Shown: positions 38,568 through 47,116, numbered from the stretch's first letter. The stretch is 64,000 nt of DNA from Modestobacter sp. L9-4 (GCF_019112525.1 NZ_CP077800.1:744001-808000); one strand, 5' to 3'. The notes: generated from the letters alone by a model not told the origin. Translations and numbers: made by a program.

Positions 38568-40229
38568 GTGCCCGCTCGACCCGTCCTGCTCACCGTCGAC
38601 GACGACCGCACGGTCAGCCGCGCCGTCGCCCGCGACCTCCGCCGCCACTACGGCGACCGGTACCGGGTCGTGCGCGCCGAGAGCGGCGCGGACGCCCTGG
38701 CCGCGCTGCGCGAGCTCACCGCCCGCGGCGAGCTCACCGCCCTGCTCCTGGCCGACCACCGCATGCCCGGCATGACCGGGGTCGAGTTCCTCGAGCAGGC
38801 GATGGACCTCGCGCCCAGCGCCAAGCGGGTGCTGCTGACCGCCTACGCCGACACCGACGCCGCCATCAAGGCGATCAACGACGTCGACCTCGACCACTAC
38901 CTGCTCAAGCCCTGGGACCCGCCGGAGGAGCTGCTCTACCCGGTCCTCGACGAGCTGCTCGAGGACTGGTCGCGCACCACCCGCGCGCCCTTCGAGGGGC
39001 TGACCCTGCTCGGGCACCAGTGGTCGCCGGAGACGCAGGAGCTCAAGGAGTTCCTCGCCCGCAACCAGGTGCCCTACCGGCACTTGCAGGGCGAGGACGC
39101 CGCGGCGATCCGCACCGCCGCCGGCCTGGACGACGACGCGCTGCCGGCCACCGTCCTGTCCGACGGCACCGTGCTCAGCCGCCCGTCGCTGCGCGAGGTG
39201 GCCGTGCAGTGCGGGCTGTCCACCACCGCCGGCAGCCCGTTCTACGACGTCGTGGTCGTCGGCGCCGGCCCGGCCGGGCTGGGGTCCGCGGTGTACGCGG
39301 CCAGCGAGGGGCTGCGCACGCTGCTGGTCGAGCGCACCGCGACCGGTGGGCAGGCCGGGCAGTCCAGCCGGATCGAGAACTACCTGGGCTTCCCCAACGG
39401 CGTCTCCGGCGCCGAGCTCGCCCAGCGCGCCCGTGACCAGGCGGTGCGCTTCGGCGTCGAGGTGCTCACCGCCAGCGAGGTCACCGCGATCACCCCCAAC
39501 GGCGACGGCCGGGCGCTGAGCTTCGCCGACGGCAGCCAGGTCACCGCGCACGCCGTCGTCCTGGCCACCGGCGTCTCCTGGACCCGGCTGCCCGCCCGCG
39601 GCGCGGAGGAGTTCGCCGGCCGCGGCGTCTACTACGGCGCCGCCGCCCACGAGGCCGCCGACTGCCAGGGCGAGGAGGTCTACGTCGTCGGCGCGGCCAA
39701 CTCCGCCGGGCAGGCGGCGCTGCACTTCGCCAAGTTCGCCAGCCGGGTCGTGCTGCTGTGCCGCGGCACCGACATCCGGGCCAGCATGTCCGAGTACCTG
39801 GTCGCCCGGATCCTGGCCAACTCCGCCATCGAGGTGCTCACCTGCACGCAGGTCGTGGCCGTCGAGGGCAGCGACCACGTCGAGCAGCTGGTCCTGGCCA
39901 ACAGCGCGAACGGGCAGACCACGACCGTGCCGGCGTCCCGGCTGTTCGTCTTCATCGGCGCCCAGCCGCCCACGGGCTGGCTCGGTGAGGCCTTCGTCCG
40001 TGACTCCCGCGGCTTCCTGCAGACCGGCCCGTCGCTGCTGGACGCCGAGGGCCGCCCACCGCGCGACTGGCCGCTGAGCCGCGCGCCGTACCACCTGGAG
40101 TGCTCGGTCCCCGGCGTCTTCGTCGCCGGCGACGTCCGCGCCGAGTCGGTGAAGCGCGTCGCCTCCGCCGTCGGCGAGGGCGCCATGGCCGTCACGCTCG
40201 TGCACCGCTACCTGGAGGCCATCGGATGA
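38568..40229 (+). CDS. Response regulator fused to thioredoxin-reductase-like flavoprotein, CxxC absent
   Basis: A 553-residue fusion. Residues 5-125 are a receiver domain with acidic pocket D11-D13, phospho-acceptor D63 (ADHRMPG), T91 and K114 (LLKPWD). Residues about 145-215 look like a glutaredoxin-fold insert without an obvious redox pair. From 230 an FAD/NADPH thioredoxin-reductase fold follows (VVVGAGPAGLG, ENYLGFPNGVSG, VYVVGAANSAGQAAL, GVFVAGDVR). The usual CxxC before the NADPH loop is replaced by AAHEAADCQGE, leaving one cysteine, so disulfide reduction by the normal route is unlikely. GTG 38568 follows GGAGGT. The kinase gene overlaps its stop. Confidence 0.9.
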   Translation: MPARPVLLTVDDDRTVSRAVARDLRRHYGDRYRVVRAESGADALAALRELTARGELTALLLADHRMPGMTGVEFLEQAMDLAPSAKRVLLTAYADTDAAIKAINDVDLDHYLLKPWDPPEELLYPVLDELLEDWSRTTRAPFEGLTLLGHQWSPETQELKEFLARNQVPYRHLQGEDAAAIRTAAGLDDDALPATVLSDGTVLSRPSLREVAVQCGLSTTAGSPFYDVVVVGAGPAGLGSAVYAASEGLRTLLVERTATGGQAGQSSRIENYLGFPNGVSGAELAQRARDQAVRFGVEVLTASEVTAITPNGDGRALSFADGSQVTAHAVVLATGVSWTRLPARGAEEFAGRGVYYGAAAHEAADCQGEEVYVVGAANSAGQAALHFAKFASRVVLLCRGTDIRASMSEYLVARILANSAIEVLTCTQVVAVEGSDHVEQLVLANSANGQTTTVPASRLFVFIGAQPPTGWLGEAFVRDSRGFLQTGPSLLDAEGRPPRDWPLSRAPYHLECSVPGVFVAGDVRAESVKRVASAVGEGAMAVTLVHRYLEAIG

Positions 40230-41671
40230 CCGCGACCACCCCGCAGATCAGCACCGCGGAGCTGCGCACGCTGTTCCTCTTCGAGTCCCTCGGCGAGGCC
40301 GAGCTGGCGTGGACCGCCGAGCGCGCCGACGTCCGGGTCTTCGACGCCGACGTCGTCGTCTTCTCCGAGGGGCAGCCGGCCGACGCGCTCTACGTGCTGC
40401 TCGAGGGCGGGCTGCTGCTGACCAAGCACGCCGACGGCGAGGACGTCGTCATCAACGACACCAGCTACCGCGGCGCCTACTCCGGCGCGACCCGGGCGTA
40501 CGCCACCGGGGCCCCGGAGGAGTACCCGACGACGATGCGCACCACCCGGCCCAGCCGGTTCCTGCGGCTCGCCGCCGAGGACTTCACCACCCTGGTGAAG
40601 GAGCAGTGCCCGATGGCGGTGCACCTGCTCGACGGCCTCTACGAGGGCGTGCGGGCGACGGAGTCCGCGCTGCGCCAGCGGGAGCACCTGGTCCAGCTGG
40701 GCCACCTGTCGGCGAACCTGGCGCACGAGCTGAACAACCCGGCCGCCGCGGCGGTGCGGGCCACCGAGCAGCTGCGCGGCCGGACCAGCGCCATGCGGCA
40801 CAAGCTCGCGCTGCTGGCCGACAGCGGGCTGTCCCCGGAGCTGGTGTCCCGGCTGGTGCGCACCCAGGACGCCGCGGTCGAGCGCTCGCTGAAGCCCCGC
40901 CCGGACCTCACCGCCCTGGAGGAGAGCGACCTGGAGGACGCGATCGCCGAGCGGCTCGCCGAGGTCGGCGTCGAGGAGTCCCAGGCCTACGACCTGGCAC
41001 CGGTGTTCGCCGCCGCGGGGATGGACGCGCACTGGGTCGACGACGTCGTCGAGCAGGTCGACTCGGGGCTGGAGTGGGCGGCGGCGTTCGGCTGGCTGCG
41101 CTACACGCTGGAGACCGAGACGCTGATGAGCGAGATCGAGGAGGCCGCGACCCGGATCTCCTCGCTGGTCGGCGCGGTGAAGCAGTACTCGCACCTGGAC
41201 CAGGCCCAGCACCAGGACCTCGACGTCAAGCCCGGGCTGGAGAGCACGCTGGTGATGCTGGCCCGCAAGCTGACCGGCATCCGGGTGCAGCGCGAGTACA
41301 CCGCCGCCCTGCCCGCGGTGCCCGGCTACCCCGCCGAGCTCAACCAGGTCTGGACCAACCTGATCGACAACGCCGCCGACGCGATGACCCACGACGGTGT
41401 GGCCTCCGGCGTGCTGACCCTGCGCACCCGGGCCGACGACGACGCGGTGTTCGTCGAGGTCTCCGACGACGGTCCGGGGGTGCCCGAGGAGGTGCGCAGC
41501 CGGCTGTTCGACCCGTTCGTCACCACCAAGCCCGCGGGGGCGGGCAGCGGACTGGGCCTGGAGAACGCCCGGCGGATCGTCGAGCGGCGGCACGGCGGCT
41601 CGCTCAGCTACACGACCGGACCGGAGGGGACGACGTTCTGCGTGCGCCTGCCGCGGTACCGGTCGCGGTGA
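40226..41671 (+). CDS. Sensor histidine kinase with cyclic-nucleotide-binding-type domain
   Basis: A 481-residue soluble kinase. Residues about 15-130 form a cNMP-binding (Crp-type) barrel (VVFSEGQPADALYVLLEGG). The H-box LGHLSANLAHELNNP puts the phospho-histidine at H167. A long helical middle (about 190-330) precedes an HATPase domain with N-box NQVWTNLIDNAADAM, G1 DDGPGVP, and FDPFVTTKPAGAGSGLGL. Its ATG overlaps the TGA of the response-regulator fusion, making a clear two-component pair. No membrane segment is present, so the stimulus is cytosolic, perhaps a nucleotide or redox ligand. Confidence 0.93.
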   Translation: MTATTPQISTAELRTLFLFESLGEAELAWTAERADVRVFDADVVVFSEGQPADALYVLLEGGLLLTKHADGEDVVINDTSYRGAYSGATRAYATGAPEEYPTTMRTTRPSRFLRLAAEDFTTLVKEQCPMAVHLLDGLYEGVRATESALRQREHLVQLGHLSANLAHELNNPAAAAVRATEQLRGRTSAMRHKLALLADSGLSPELVSRLVRTQDAAVERSLKPRPDLTALEESDLEDAIAERLAEVGVEESQAYDLAPVFAAAGMDAHWVDDVVEQVDSGLEWAAAFGWLRYTLETETLMSEIEEAATRISSLVGAVKQYSHLDQAQHQDLDVKPGLESTLVMLARKLTGIRVQREYTAALPAVPGYPAELNQVWTNLIDNAADAMTHDGVASGVLTLRTRADDDAVFVEVSDDGPGVPEEVRSRLFDPFVTTKPAGAGSGLGLENARRIVERRHGGSLSYTTGPEGTTFCVRLPRYRSR

Positions 41672-41672
41672 C

Positions 41673-41963
41673 GTGACCGGCTGGCAGGTGGAGGCCGGCT
41701 CCCGCTGCACGCACGCGGACCGGCTGCCGCCCGCGCCCGGGCCGGCGGAGGCCTGCGAGGACTGCCTGGCCACCGGCGGGCGGTGGGTGCACCTGCGGCG
41801 CTGCCTGACGTGTGGCCACGTGGGCTGCTGCGACTCCTCACCGCACCGGCACGCCACCGCGCACGCGACCGCCACCGAGCACCCGGTGGTCGCCTCGGCC
41901 GAGCCCCGCGAGCACTGGGCCTGGTGCTACCCCGACCGGGCGCTGCTCCTCCCCCGCCCCTGA
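41673..41963 (+). CDS. UBP-type zinc finger protein
   Basis: A 96-residue protein made almost entirely of a ZnF-UBP domain: SRCTHADRL, CEDCLATGGRWVHLRRCLTCGHVGCC, HRHATAHA and EHPVV supply the ordered Cys/His ligands. In eukaryotes this fold binds the free C-terminus of ubiquitin; its bacterial role is unknown. It begins one base after the kinase stop, so it is the third gene of the signalling unit. This grouping suggests it is a partner of the flavoprotein or kinase. Confidence 0.9.
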   Translation: MTGWQVEAGSRCTHADRLPPAPGPAEACEDCLATGGRWVHLRRCLTCGHVGCCDSSPHRHATAHATATEHPVVASAEPREHWAWCYPDRALLLPRP

Positions 41964-42011
41964 CCGCGCGCAGCCGGTGTGCACCGGGCCGGGGCGGGTA
42001 GCGGCCGGGGC

Positions 42012-42374
42012 ATGACCTTCGCGGACTCCCTCGGCGTGCACGGGACGACGGCCGAGGACGGGACCGCGCGGCTGCAGCTGGACGCGACCGAGGCCCACCT
42101 CAACCCGGCGGGCACCGTGCACGGCGGGGTGCTGGCGACCCTCGTCGACACGGCCATGGGTGCGGCGGTGCGCAGCAGCACCGGCGAGCACGACGTCCCG
42201 GCGACCAGCCAGCTGACCGTCACCTACCTCCACCCGGGCTCCCCCGGCCGACTGGAGGTCACCGGCCGGGTGGTCACCCAGGGCGAGCACCTGACGGTGT
42301 GCGAGGCCGACGTCGAGCAGGACGGCCGCACCCTGGTGCACGCGGTGGCGACCTTCGCCGTCCTCCACCGCTGA
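42012..42374 (+). CDS. PaaI-family (hotdog-fold) thioesterase
   Basis: A 120-residue hotdog protein. NPAGTVHGGVLATLVDTAMGAAV near residue 32 carries the conserved Asn-His-Gly-Gly and the catalytic Asp in LVDTA. SQLTVTYLHPG and GRVVTQGEHLTVCEADV complete the fold. Members hydrolyse aryl- or acyl-CoA thioesters, and the substrate is open. It lies 48 bases after the UBP gene on the same strand with no strong promoter seen between them. Confidence 0.9.
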   Translation: MTFADSLGVHGTTAEDGTARLQLDATEAHLNPAGTVHGGVLATLVDTAMGAAVRSSTGEHDVPATSQLTVTYLHPGSPGRLEVTGRVVTQGEHLTVCEADVEQDGRTLVHAVATFAVLHR

Positions 42375-42422
42375 GCCACCCGCGGCCCCGCGGCGAGCGG
42401 TGGGGGGCAGCGGGGTCCTCGT

Positions 42423-42887
42423 TCAGGCGGGGCGGCGCCCGGCGCGGCTGCGGGCCGCGGCGACCTCGTCGGGGGTGAGCGCGTCGGGGGCGCCGCTGCG
42501 GCGGGCCGCTGCCTGCGCGTCCAGCCAGGAGACGTGCTTCTCCCAGGCCGCCCGCGGCGAGACGGCCAGCGCACGGCCGATCCGCGCCCAGTCGGCGCCG
42601 CCGCGCAGGGCCGCGACGATGCCGAGCTGGCGGTTGTCGTGCGCCTTGCGGGCCACGACCTCGCCCAGGGCGAGCAGCTCCAGCGCCTCCTCGGCGTCGA
42701 GCTGGGTGTTGTGCGTGCCGGCCTTGAAGCTGGCCCAGTCGTCGTCGTCGTCCGCGCTGTCGTTCGGCGCGTCCACGACCACGTTGTCCCGCCGGCTGAG
42801 GAAGTCCAACCGGGTCACCGCCGTCATGAGGGAGAACTCGCGCTCCATCACCTCAGGGGTGGTGGCGACCTCTGGAATCGTCGTCAT
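42423..42887 (-). CDS. Uncharacterised protein with helix-turn-helix-like C-terminal half
   Basis: A 154-residue protein of unknown function, from ATG 42885-42887. The first half is acidic (DSADDDDDW). The second half contains GADWARIGRALAVSPRAAWEKHVSWL, which reads like a helix-turn-helix with WARIG as the turn-containing segment, then a basic tail RSRAGRRPA. An AATACT hexamer lies six bases upstream of the ATG with no ribosome site, so the message may be leaderless. A longer start (MVARNTGV) lacks support. Confidence 0.6.
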   Translation of the reverse strand: MTTIPEVATTPEVMEREFSLMTAVTRLDFLSRRDNVVVDAPNDSADDDDDWASFKAGTHNTQLDAEEALELLALGEVVARKAHDNRQLGIVAALRGGADWARIGRALAVSPRAAWEKHVSWLDAQAAARRSGAPDALTPDEVAAARSRAGRRPA

Positions 42888-43013
42888 GACGCCAGTATTG
42901 CGCGCAACCACACGGGGTGTGACGTGGTCGTGACTTTCATCTCGAAGGTGGGCGGGGTGCTGGCGCTGCGGAGCCGGGCCGGGACAGCGTGTTCCGACCC
43001 GGCTCCGCGAGCG

Positions 43014-44012
43014 TCAGTCCTCGATGCCCACGGCCTCCTTGGCCAGGGCCGCGAGCCGGGTCTGCACGGCGCTGACGACGCTCGCCCGGGCCTTGTGCGT
43101 CTCCTCGTAGCGGACGATCGTGCGCACCTGCTGCGGGTCGGTGAGGGTGCGCACCGCGCGGGCGATCTGCGCGGTGGTCATCGAGTCGTAGCCGGCGATC
43201 GGCAGCTCGTCGGCGCTGACGTCGCCCAGCTCGCGGCGGGTGGCGGCGACGGTGTCGGCGACGGTGGTGTCGCCCTCCCGCCGGGCGATCCGCTCGGCTC
43301 GGCGCAGCGAGGCGACCCGACCGACGGTGAGGGTCTCCCGGACGGCGTCGCCCAGCGCGCCGGCCCGGCCGGTGACGTCGCCGACGACCCCGGTGACCGC
43401 GCCCTGCGCCTGGCCCCCGGCGTGCTGGGCGGAGTCCAGCGCCCGGTTGACCGTGTTGGCCGCGAAGCGCACCGGCAGGTTGGCCAGCCGGGTCGCCCCA
43501 CCGGCGACCCGCTGCAGCGGCGTGGCCCGCAGCGCCGCCGGGCCCCCGAGGGCCTCCTCGGCCAGCACGACGGTGAGCCACTCGACGGTGGCCGAGTGCG
43601 CCTCGATCAGCCGCTCGGCGAGCGCGTGCACCTGCGGCCGGTCCGCGGCCTGGGCGAGCACCTTGAGGTAGGTGGCCCGGTCGAGCAGCTGGTGCTCCAG
43701 CTGCAGGTCCTGCAGCAGCGCCTCGTCGATCGGCTCGGCCTGCTCCAGGGTGCCCTTGACCAGGGCGGTGAGCCGGCCGAGCGCGGGGGTGACGACGTCG
43801 GTCATCCCGCCGAGGTCGCGCAACTGCTCGGCGATGGCGGCGCTGCGCTCCCCGGCGTGCTCGGCGTTCTCGGTGAGCTCGCGGCGGACGGCGTCGGTGC
43901 GCGCCTGCCCCGTCCGGATGCGGGCGATCTGCTGCTCGGTCTGGGTGAGCTGCAGCAGCGCGCGCAGCTGGGTGATCAGCGCGGCGGTCTGGACGGTGGT
44001 GGTGACGGCCAT
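43014..44012 (-). CDS. Ferritin-like-domain protein (long helical, DUF-type)
   Basis: A 332-residue, strongly helical protein. Residues about 10-165 resemble a four-helix ferritin-like bundle, with QTEQQIARIRTG, LQLEHQLLDRATYLKVLAQ and HSATVEWLTVVLAEE supplying Glu/His positions. The middle (about 180-240) is Ala/Gly-rich and could pack on a membrane surface. The C-terminal region is again helical. Metal binding is inferred only. It is divergent from the TetR gene, with about 206 bases between them, and may be its target. Confidence 0.6.
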   Translation of the reverse strand: MAVTTTVQTAALITQLRALLQLTQTEQQIARIRTGQARTDAVRRELTENAEHAGERSAAIAEQLRDLGGMTDVVTPALGRLTALVKGTLEQAEPIDEALLQDLQLEHQLLDRATYLKVLAQAADRPQVHALAERLIEAHSATVEWLTVVLAEEALGGPAALRATPLQRVAGGATRLANLPVRFAANTVNRALDSAQHAGGQAQGAVTGVVGDVTGRAGALGDAVRETLTVGRVASLRRAERIARREGDTTVADTVAATRRELGDVSADELPIAGYDSMTTAQIARAVRTLTDPQQVRTIVRYEETHKARASVVSAVQTRLAALAKEAVGIED

Positions 44013-44218
44013 GGGGACTCCAAGGGTGGGGTGCGACCGGGCACCTGTCCCATGCCCCGGCGGACCGCCGTGCTAACAAGAGCAAGCACATGGCTAGCAG
44101 TGAGGGCCGTCACGTCCCGACGGGCGCGGGGCACCCGAGCGGGGTAGGACGGGCGGGCAGGTCGGCCTCGACCCGGTGGGGCGAGGACAGTGTGGTGTCG
44201 ACGCAGAGGAGGGCCACC

Positions 44219-45019
44219 GTGGCCAAGACGACGAGCGACGACCACCGCGACCCGGACCTGGTCGCGGTCCAGGAGGGCACCGGGGCGGCCGGCGAGATGA
44301 CCCGTCCCGCCGGGCTGGACCGCGACCGCATCCTCACCGCCGCGATCGCGTTCATCGACGAGCACGGCCTGTCCGCCCTCACGATGCGCCGGCTCGGCGC
44401 CGCGCTCGGCGTCGAGGCGATGGCGCTCTACCGCTACGTCCCCGGCCGGGAGGACCTGCTCGACGGCGTCGTCGACCGCGTGGTGGAGACCCTCTTCGAC
44501 AAGGACGACGGCGACGACATCTACGTCGAGGACCACAACGGCTGGCAGGACTACCTGATGCGGCTGGCCCACGGCGTCCGCCGGATCGCCCTCGCCCACC
44601 CCTCGGTCTTCCCGCTGGTCGCCAGCCGCCCGCCGGCCGCGCCCTGGGTGCGCCCGCCGCTGCGCAGCCTGCGCATGGTCGAGTCCTTCCTCGGCACGCT
44701 GACCGGGGCCGGGTTCTCCGACCAGGCCGCGGTCGCCGCCTACCGGGCCTACTCCAGCTTCCTGCTCGGCCACCTGCTGCTCGAGGTCACCCAGATCGGT
44801 GCCCAGGTGAGCCTGCTCGACCAGCCCGAGGGCGACCCCGAGGCACAGGCGAACACCGACCTGACCCAGTTCCCCGCGCTGCTGCGCACCGAGGCGCTCC
44901 TGTCGCGGGACAAGTCGGCCGCGGAGTTCGAGGAGGCGCTGGAGAACCTGCTCGACCGGCTGGAGCGCGTGCTGCACGAGGCCAAGAACTCCGACGGGGA
45001 CGTCGCCGACCTGGTCTGA
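44219..45019 (+). CDS. TetR-family transcriptional regulator
   Basis: A 266-residue regulator. An unusually long N-terminal arm (about 35 residues) precedes the HTH: RDRILTAAIAFIDEHGLSAL and TMRRLGAALGVEAMALYRYV. The C-terminal ligand domain resembles the TetR_C type found in class-D tetracycline-repressor relatives. The start is GTG 44219, since GAGGAGG lies seven bases upstream; the frame is open further upstream without support. Probable targets are the divergent ferritin-like gene or the following PRC-barrel gene, near the palindrome at 45039. Confidence 0.9.
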   Translation: MAKTTSDDHRDPDLVAVQEGTGAAGEMTRPAGLDRDRILTAAIAFIDEHGLSALTMRRLGAALGVEAMALYRYVPGREDLLDGVVDRVVETLFDKDDGDDIYVEDHNGWQDYLMRLAHGVRRIALAHPSVFPLVASRPPAAPWVRPPLRSLRMVESFLGTLTGAGFSDQAAVAAYRAYSSFLLGHLLLEVTQIGAQVSLLDQPEGDPEAQANTDLTQFPALLRTEALLSRDKSAAEFEEALENLLDRLERVLHEAKNSDGDVADLV

Positions 45020-45038
45020 CCATGAATTCCCGGTGCCA

Positions 45039-45066
45039 GTCGTTTACGCCGTAAACGACCGGGCAC
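45039..45066 (+). promoter_or_regulatory. Perfect 9-3-9 inverted repeat; possible operator or stress-sigma promoter
   Basis: GTCGTTTAC (45039-45047), three bases, then GTAAACGAC (45051-45059) form an exact dyad in the 120-base gap between the TetR and PRC-barrel genes. It may be the TetR operator. Alternatively GTTT (45042-45045) and GGGCAC (45061-45066), 15 bases apart, resemble SigB/SigF-type boxes (GTTT...GGGTAT), fitting a stress gene. There is no T-run, so a terminator is less likely. Confidence 0.5.
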
Positions 45067-45139
45067 AGTGCTGTCCGCAGGACGGCGAGCGTGATCGGCG
45101 CCGTCCGCAGACCACCCAGATCCCCCCTGGAGGAGCACT

Positions 45140-46054
45140 GTGATCACCCAGCAGGACATCAACACCATCATCGGCAGCAACGCGGTCGACGCCGACGGCG
45201 ACAAGCTCGGCAAGGTCGGCCAGGTCTACCTGGACGACCAGACCGGCAGCCCGGAGTGGGCCACCGTGAGCACCGGCCTCTTCGGCACCTCGGAGACCTT
45301 CGTCCCGCTGACCGACGCCAGCGTCTCCGGCGGCACGCTCCGCGTCCCCTATCAGAAGGCCAAGGTCAAGGACGCCCCCCGCGTGGACGCCGACCAGGGC
45401 CACCTGAGCCCTGAGGAGGAGGCCGAGCTCTACCGCTACTACGGCGTGGGCGTCGGCGGCACGCAGACCGCCGGCTACGACACCGACACCACGCGCACCG
45501 CGGGCTACGACACCGACACCACCGTCGCCGCCGGCACCGACACGAACCGCCACGGCACCGTCGGCCACGACACCTCCGGCCCGACGACCGACGACGCGAT
45601 GACCCGCTCCGAGGAGCAGCTCCGCGTCGGCACCCAGACCGTCGAGGCCGGCCGCGCCCGCCTGCGCAAGTACATCGTCACCGAGCAGGTCTCCACGACC
45701 GTCCCGGTCTCCCACGAGGAGGTCCGGATCGAGCGTGAGCCCATCACCGACGCCAACCGTGGCGACGCCCTCGACGGTCCCGCGATCTCCGAGGAGGAGC
45801 ACGAGGTCGTCCTGCACGCCGAGCGCGCCGTGGTCGCCAAGGAGGCCGTGCCGGTCGAGCGCGTCCGCCTGGACGTCGACACCGTGACCGAGCAGCAGCA
45901 GGTCACCGACACGGTCCGCAAGGAGCAGATCGAGGTCGAGGGTGACGGCGTCACCGGCAACCGCACCGCCGGCAACCGCACCGCCGACGCCGACGGTGAC
46001 CGCAGCCTGGCCGACAAGGCCAAGGACGCGCTGGGTCGCAACGACCACCGCTGA
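45140..46054 (+). CDS. PRC-barrel and DUF2382 domain stress-type protein
   Basis: A 304-residue protein from GTG 45140, with GGAGGAGC upstream. The PRC barrel (about 5-90) reads GSNAVDADGDKLGKVGQVYLDD. A hydrophilic Thr/Asp/Gly linker with a repeated AGYDTDTT follows. DUF2382 (about 165-270) is marked by LRKYIVTEQVSTTVPVSHEE. It is very hydrophilic and acidic, with no membrane segment. Proteins of this design are common in desiccation- and stress-tolerant actinobacteria, although their function is not established. A 15-bp-stem terminator lies just after the stop. Confidence 0.92.
   Translation: MITQQDINTIIGSNAVDADGDKLGKVGQVYLDDQTGSPEWATVSTGLFGTSETFVPLTDASVSGGTLRVPYQKAKVKDAPRVDADQGHLSPEEEAELYRYYGVGVGGTQTAGYDTDTTRTAGYDTDTTVAAGTDTNRHGTVGHDTSGPTTDDAMTRSEEQLRVGTQTVEAGRARLRKYIVTEQVSTTVPVSHEEVRIEREPITDANRGDALDGPAISEEEHEVVLHAERAVVAKEAVPVERVRLDVDTVTEQQQVTDTVRKEQIEVEGDGVTGNRTAGNRTADADGDRSLADKAKDALGRNDHR
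45467..45526. repeat. Two 30-bp in-frame repeats encoding TAGYDTDTT
   Basis: Units start at 45467 and 45497 and differ at only a few positions. They lengthen the hydrophilic linker between the PRC barrel and DUF2382 domains. A shorter 15-base duplication (encoding GNRTA twice) occurs near 45956-45985. Confidence 0.85.
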
Positions 46055-46092
46055 TCTCCCCGGGTCGCCCCTGCGGTGACCCACCCCGCCGC

Positions 46093-46132
46093 TCAGCCGG
46101 CCGCCGGAGCCTCGTGCCCGGCGGCCGGCTGA
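46093..46132. terminator. Perfect 15-bp stem with 10-base loop
   Basis: TCAGCCGGCCGCCGG (46093-46107) pairs exactly with CCGGCGGCCGGCTGA (46118-46132). It stands 39 bases after the PRC-barrel stop and is a likely factor-independent or Rho-assisted terminator, although no T-run follows. Confidence 0.8.
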
Positions 46133-46252
46133 CCCGGCCCCCGCCGGCACGGCCGGTCCGCACCACCGAGCACGTCCCCAGCACGTCGCACCCAGCACCA
46201 CCTGCGGGCCCGCCCGCTGCCAGCACCCGCTGCGCCTCCCCGAGGAGCCCTC

Positions 46253-46411
46253 GTGACCATCACGAACGAGGCCCGGGCCCCGCGCGCGACCCCGCAGCCA
46301 CCGGGCCCCCACCGACTCCCGCCCATCCCGCCGCCGGCCGGCCCACCCGCCGTCCGACCGCACCCCGAACTCGTCGCGATCGGCGGGCGGCTGCTCGCCC
46401 GCCGATCGTGA
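46253..46411 (+). CDS. Possible small proline-rich protein
   Basis: A 52-codon frame from GTG 46253 with GAGGAG six bases upstream, ending 23 bases before the next ATG. The product is VTITNEARAPRATPQPPGP onward, rich in proline, with a basic end RRS. The ribosome site favours a real gene, while the high proline content could be a GC artefact. The remainder of the 46055-46434 interval holds the terminator and nothing else I recognise. Confidence 0.35.
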   Translation: MTITNEARAPRATPQPPGPHRLPPIPPPAGPPAVRPHPELVAIGGRLLARRS

Positions 46412-46434
46412 CGACCACCCCGTTGGAGGACACC

Positions 46435-47103
46435 ATGAGCACCGCCTCGCACGACCCGAACGACGCCGTCACCTCGACGACCGACCGGACGACGAGCTTC
46501 CGCAACAACGCGGCGGCCAAGGCCGGCAACGGCGCCCGCGCAAGCAAGGGCGCCGCCCGCGACGCCGTCGACGCCCAGCACGAGCGGTTCGGCGGCATCA
46601 AGTGGGGCGCGGCCTTCTTCGGCTGGCTGTCCGCCAACGGCCTGGCCGTCCTGCTGATCGCGATCATCTCCGCCGCCGGCGTGGCCATCGGCCTCACCAA
46701 CGGCGTTCCCTCCGCCGAGGAGGCCACCTCCAACGCCAGCGGCATCGGCATCGGCGGCGGCATCGCGCTGCTGGTCGTGCTGTTCCTCGCCTACCTCGCC
46801 GGCGGCTACGTCGCCGGCCGGATGTCCCGCTTCGACGGCCTGCGTCAGGGCGTCGCGGTGTGGCTGATCGGCCTGCTCGTGGTCGTCGTCCTGGCGATCG
46901 TCGGTGCCGTGGCCGGCGCCAAGTACAACGTCCTCTCGCAGCTGAACCTCCCCCGCATCCCCGTCGACGAGGGCACCGCGACCACCGCCGGGATCATCGC
47001 CCTGGTCGCCGTCCTGGTCGTCACGCTGGTCGGCGCCGTCCTCGGCGGCAAGCTCGGCGAGCGCTTCCACCGCAAGGTCGACCGGGCCGGCTTCGCCGCC
47101 TGA
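46435..47103 (+). CDS. Four-helix membrane protein of unknown function
   Basis: A 222-residue protein. The first 50 residues are polar (Thr/Ala-rich, then RASKGAARDAVDAQHERFGG). Hydrophobic segments at about 57-80, 103-125, 140-160 and 180-202 follow, with GGYVAGRMSRFDGLRQG between two of them and a basic end ERFHRKVDRAGFAA. The layout resembles YrzE/TIGR04086-like membrane proteins. GGAGGA sits six bases before the ATG. It follows the PRC-barrel gene and may belong to the same stress island. Confidence 0.8.
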   Translation: MSTASHDPNDAVTSTTDRTTSFRNNAAAKAGNGARASKGAARDAVDAQHERFGGIKWGAAFFGWLSANGLAVLLIAIISAAGVAIGLTNGVPSAEEATSNASGIGIGGGIALLVVLFLAYLAGGYVAGRMSRFDGLRQGVAVWLIGLLVVVVLAIVGAVAGAKYNVLSQLNLPRIPVDEGTATTAGIIALVAVLVVTLVGAVLGGKLGERFHRKVDRAGFAA

Positions 47104-47116
47104 TCACCCCACGGAC

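Noticed and set aside
45039-45059. The 9-3-9 dyad as a terminator of the TetR gene
   Set aside because: A three-base loop is tight, no T-run follows, and the AT-rich arms are unlike the GC-rich terminator stems elsewhere in this window.
46114-46434. Upstream extension of the membrane protein at 46435
   Set aside because: The extension is Pro/Arg-rich, overlaps the terminator's end, and the ATG at 46435 has a GGAGGA ribosome site.
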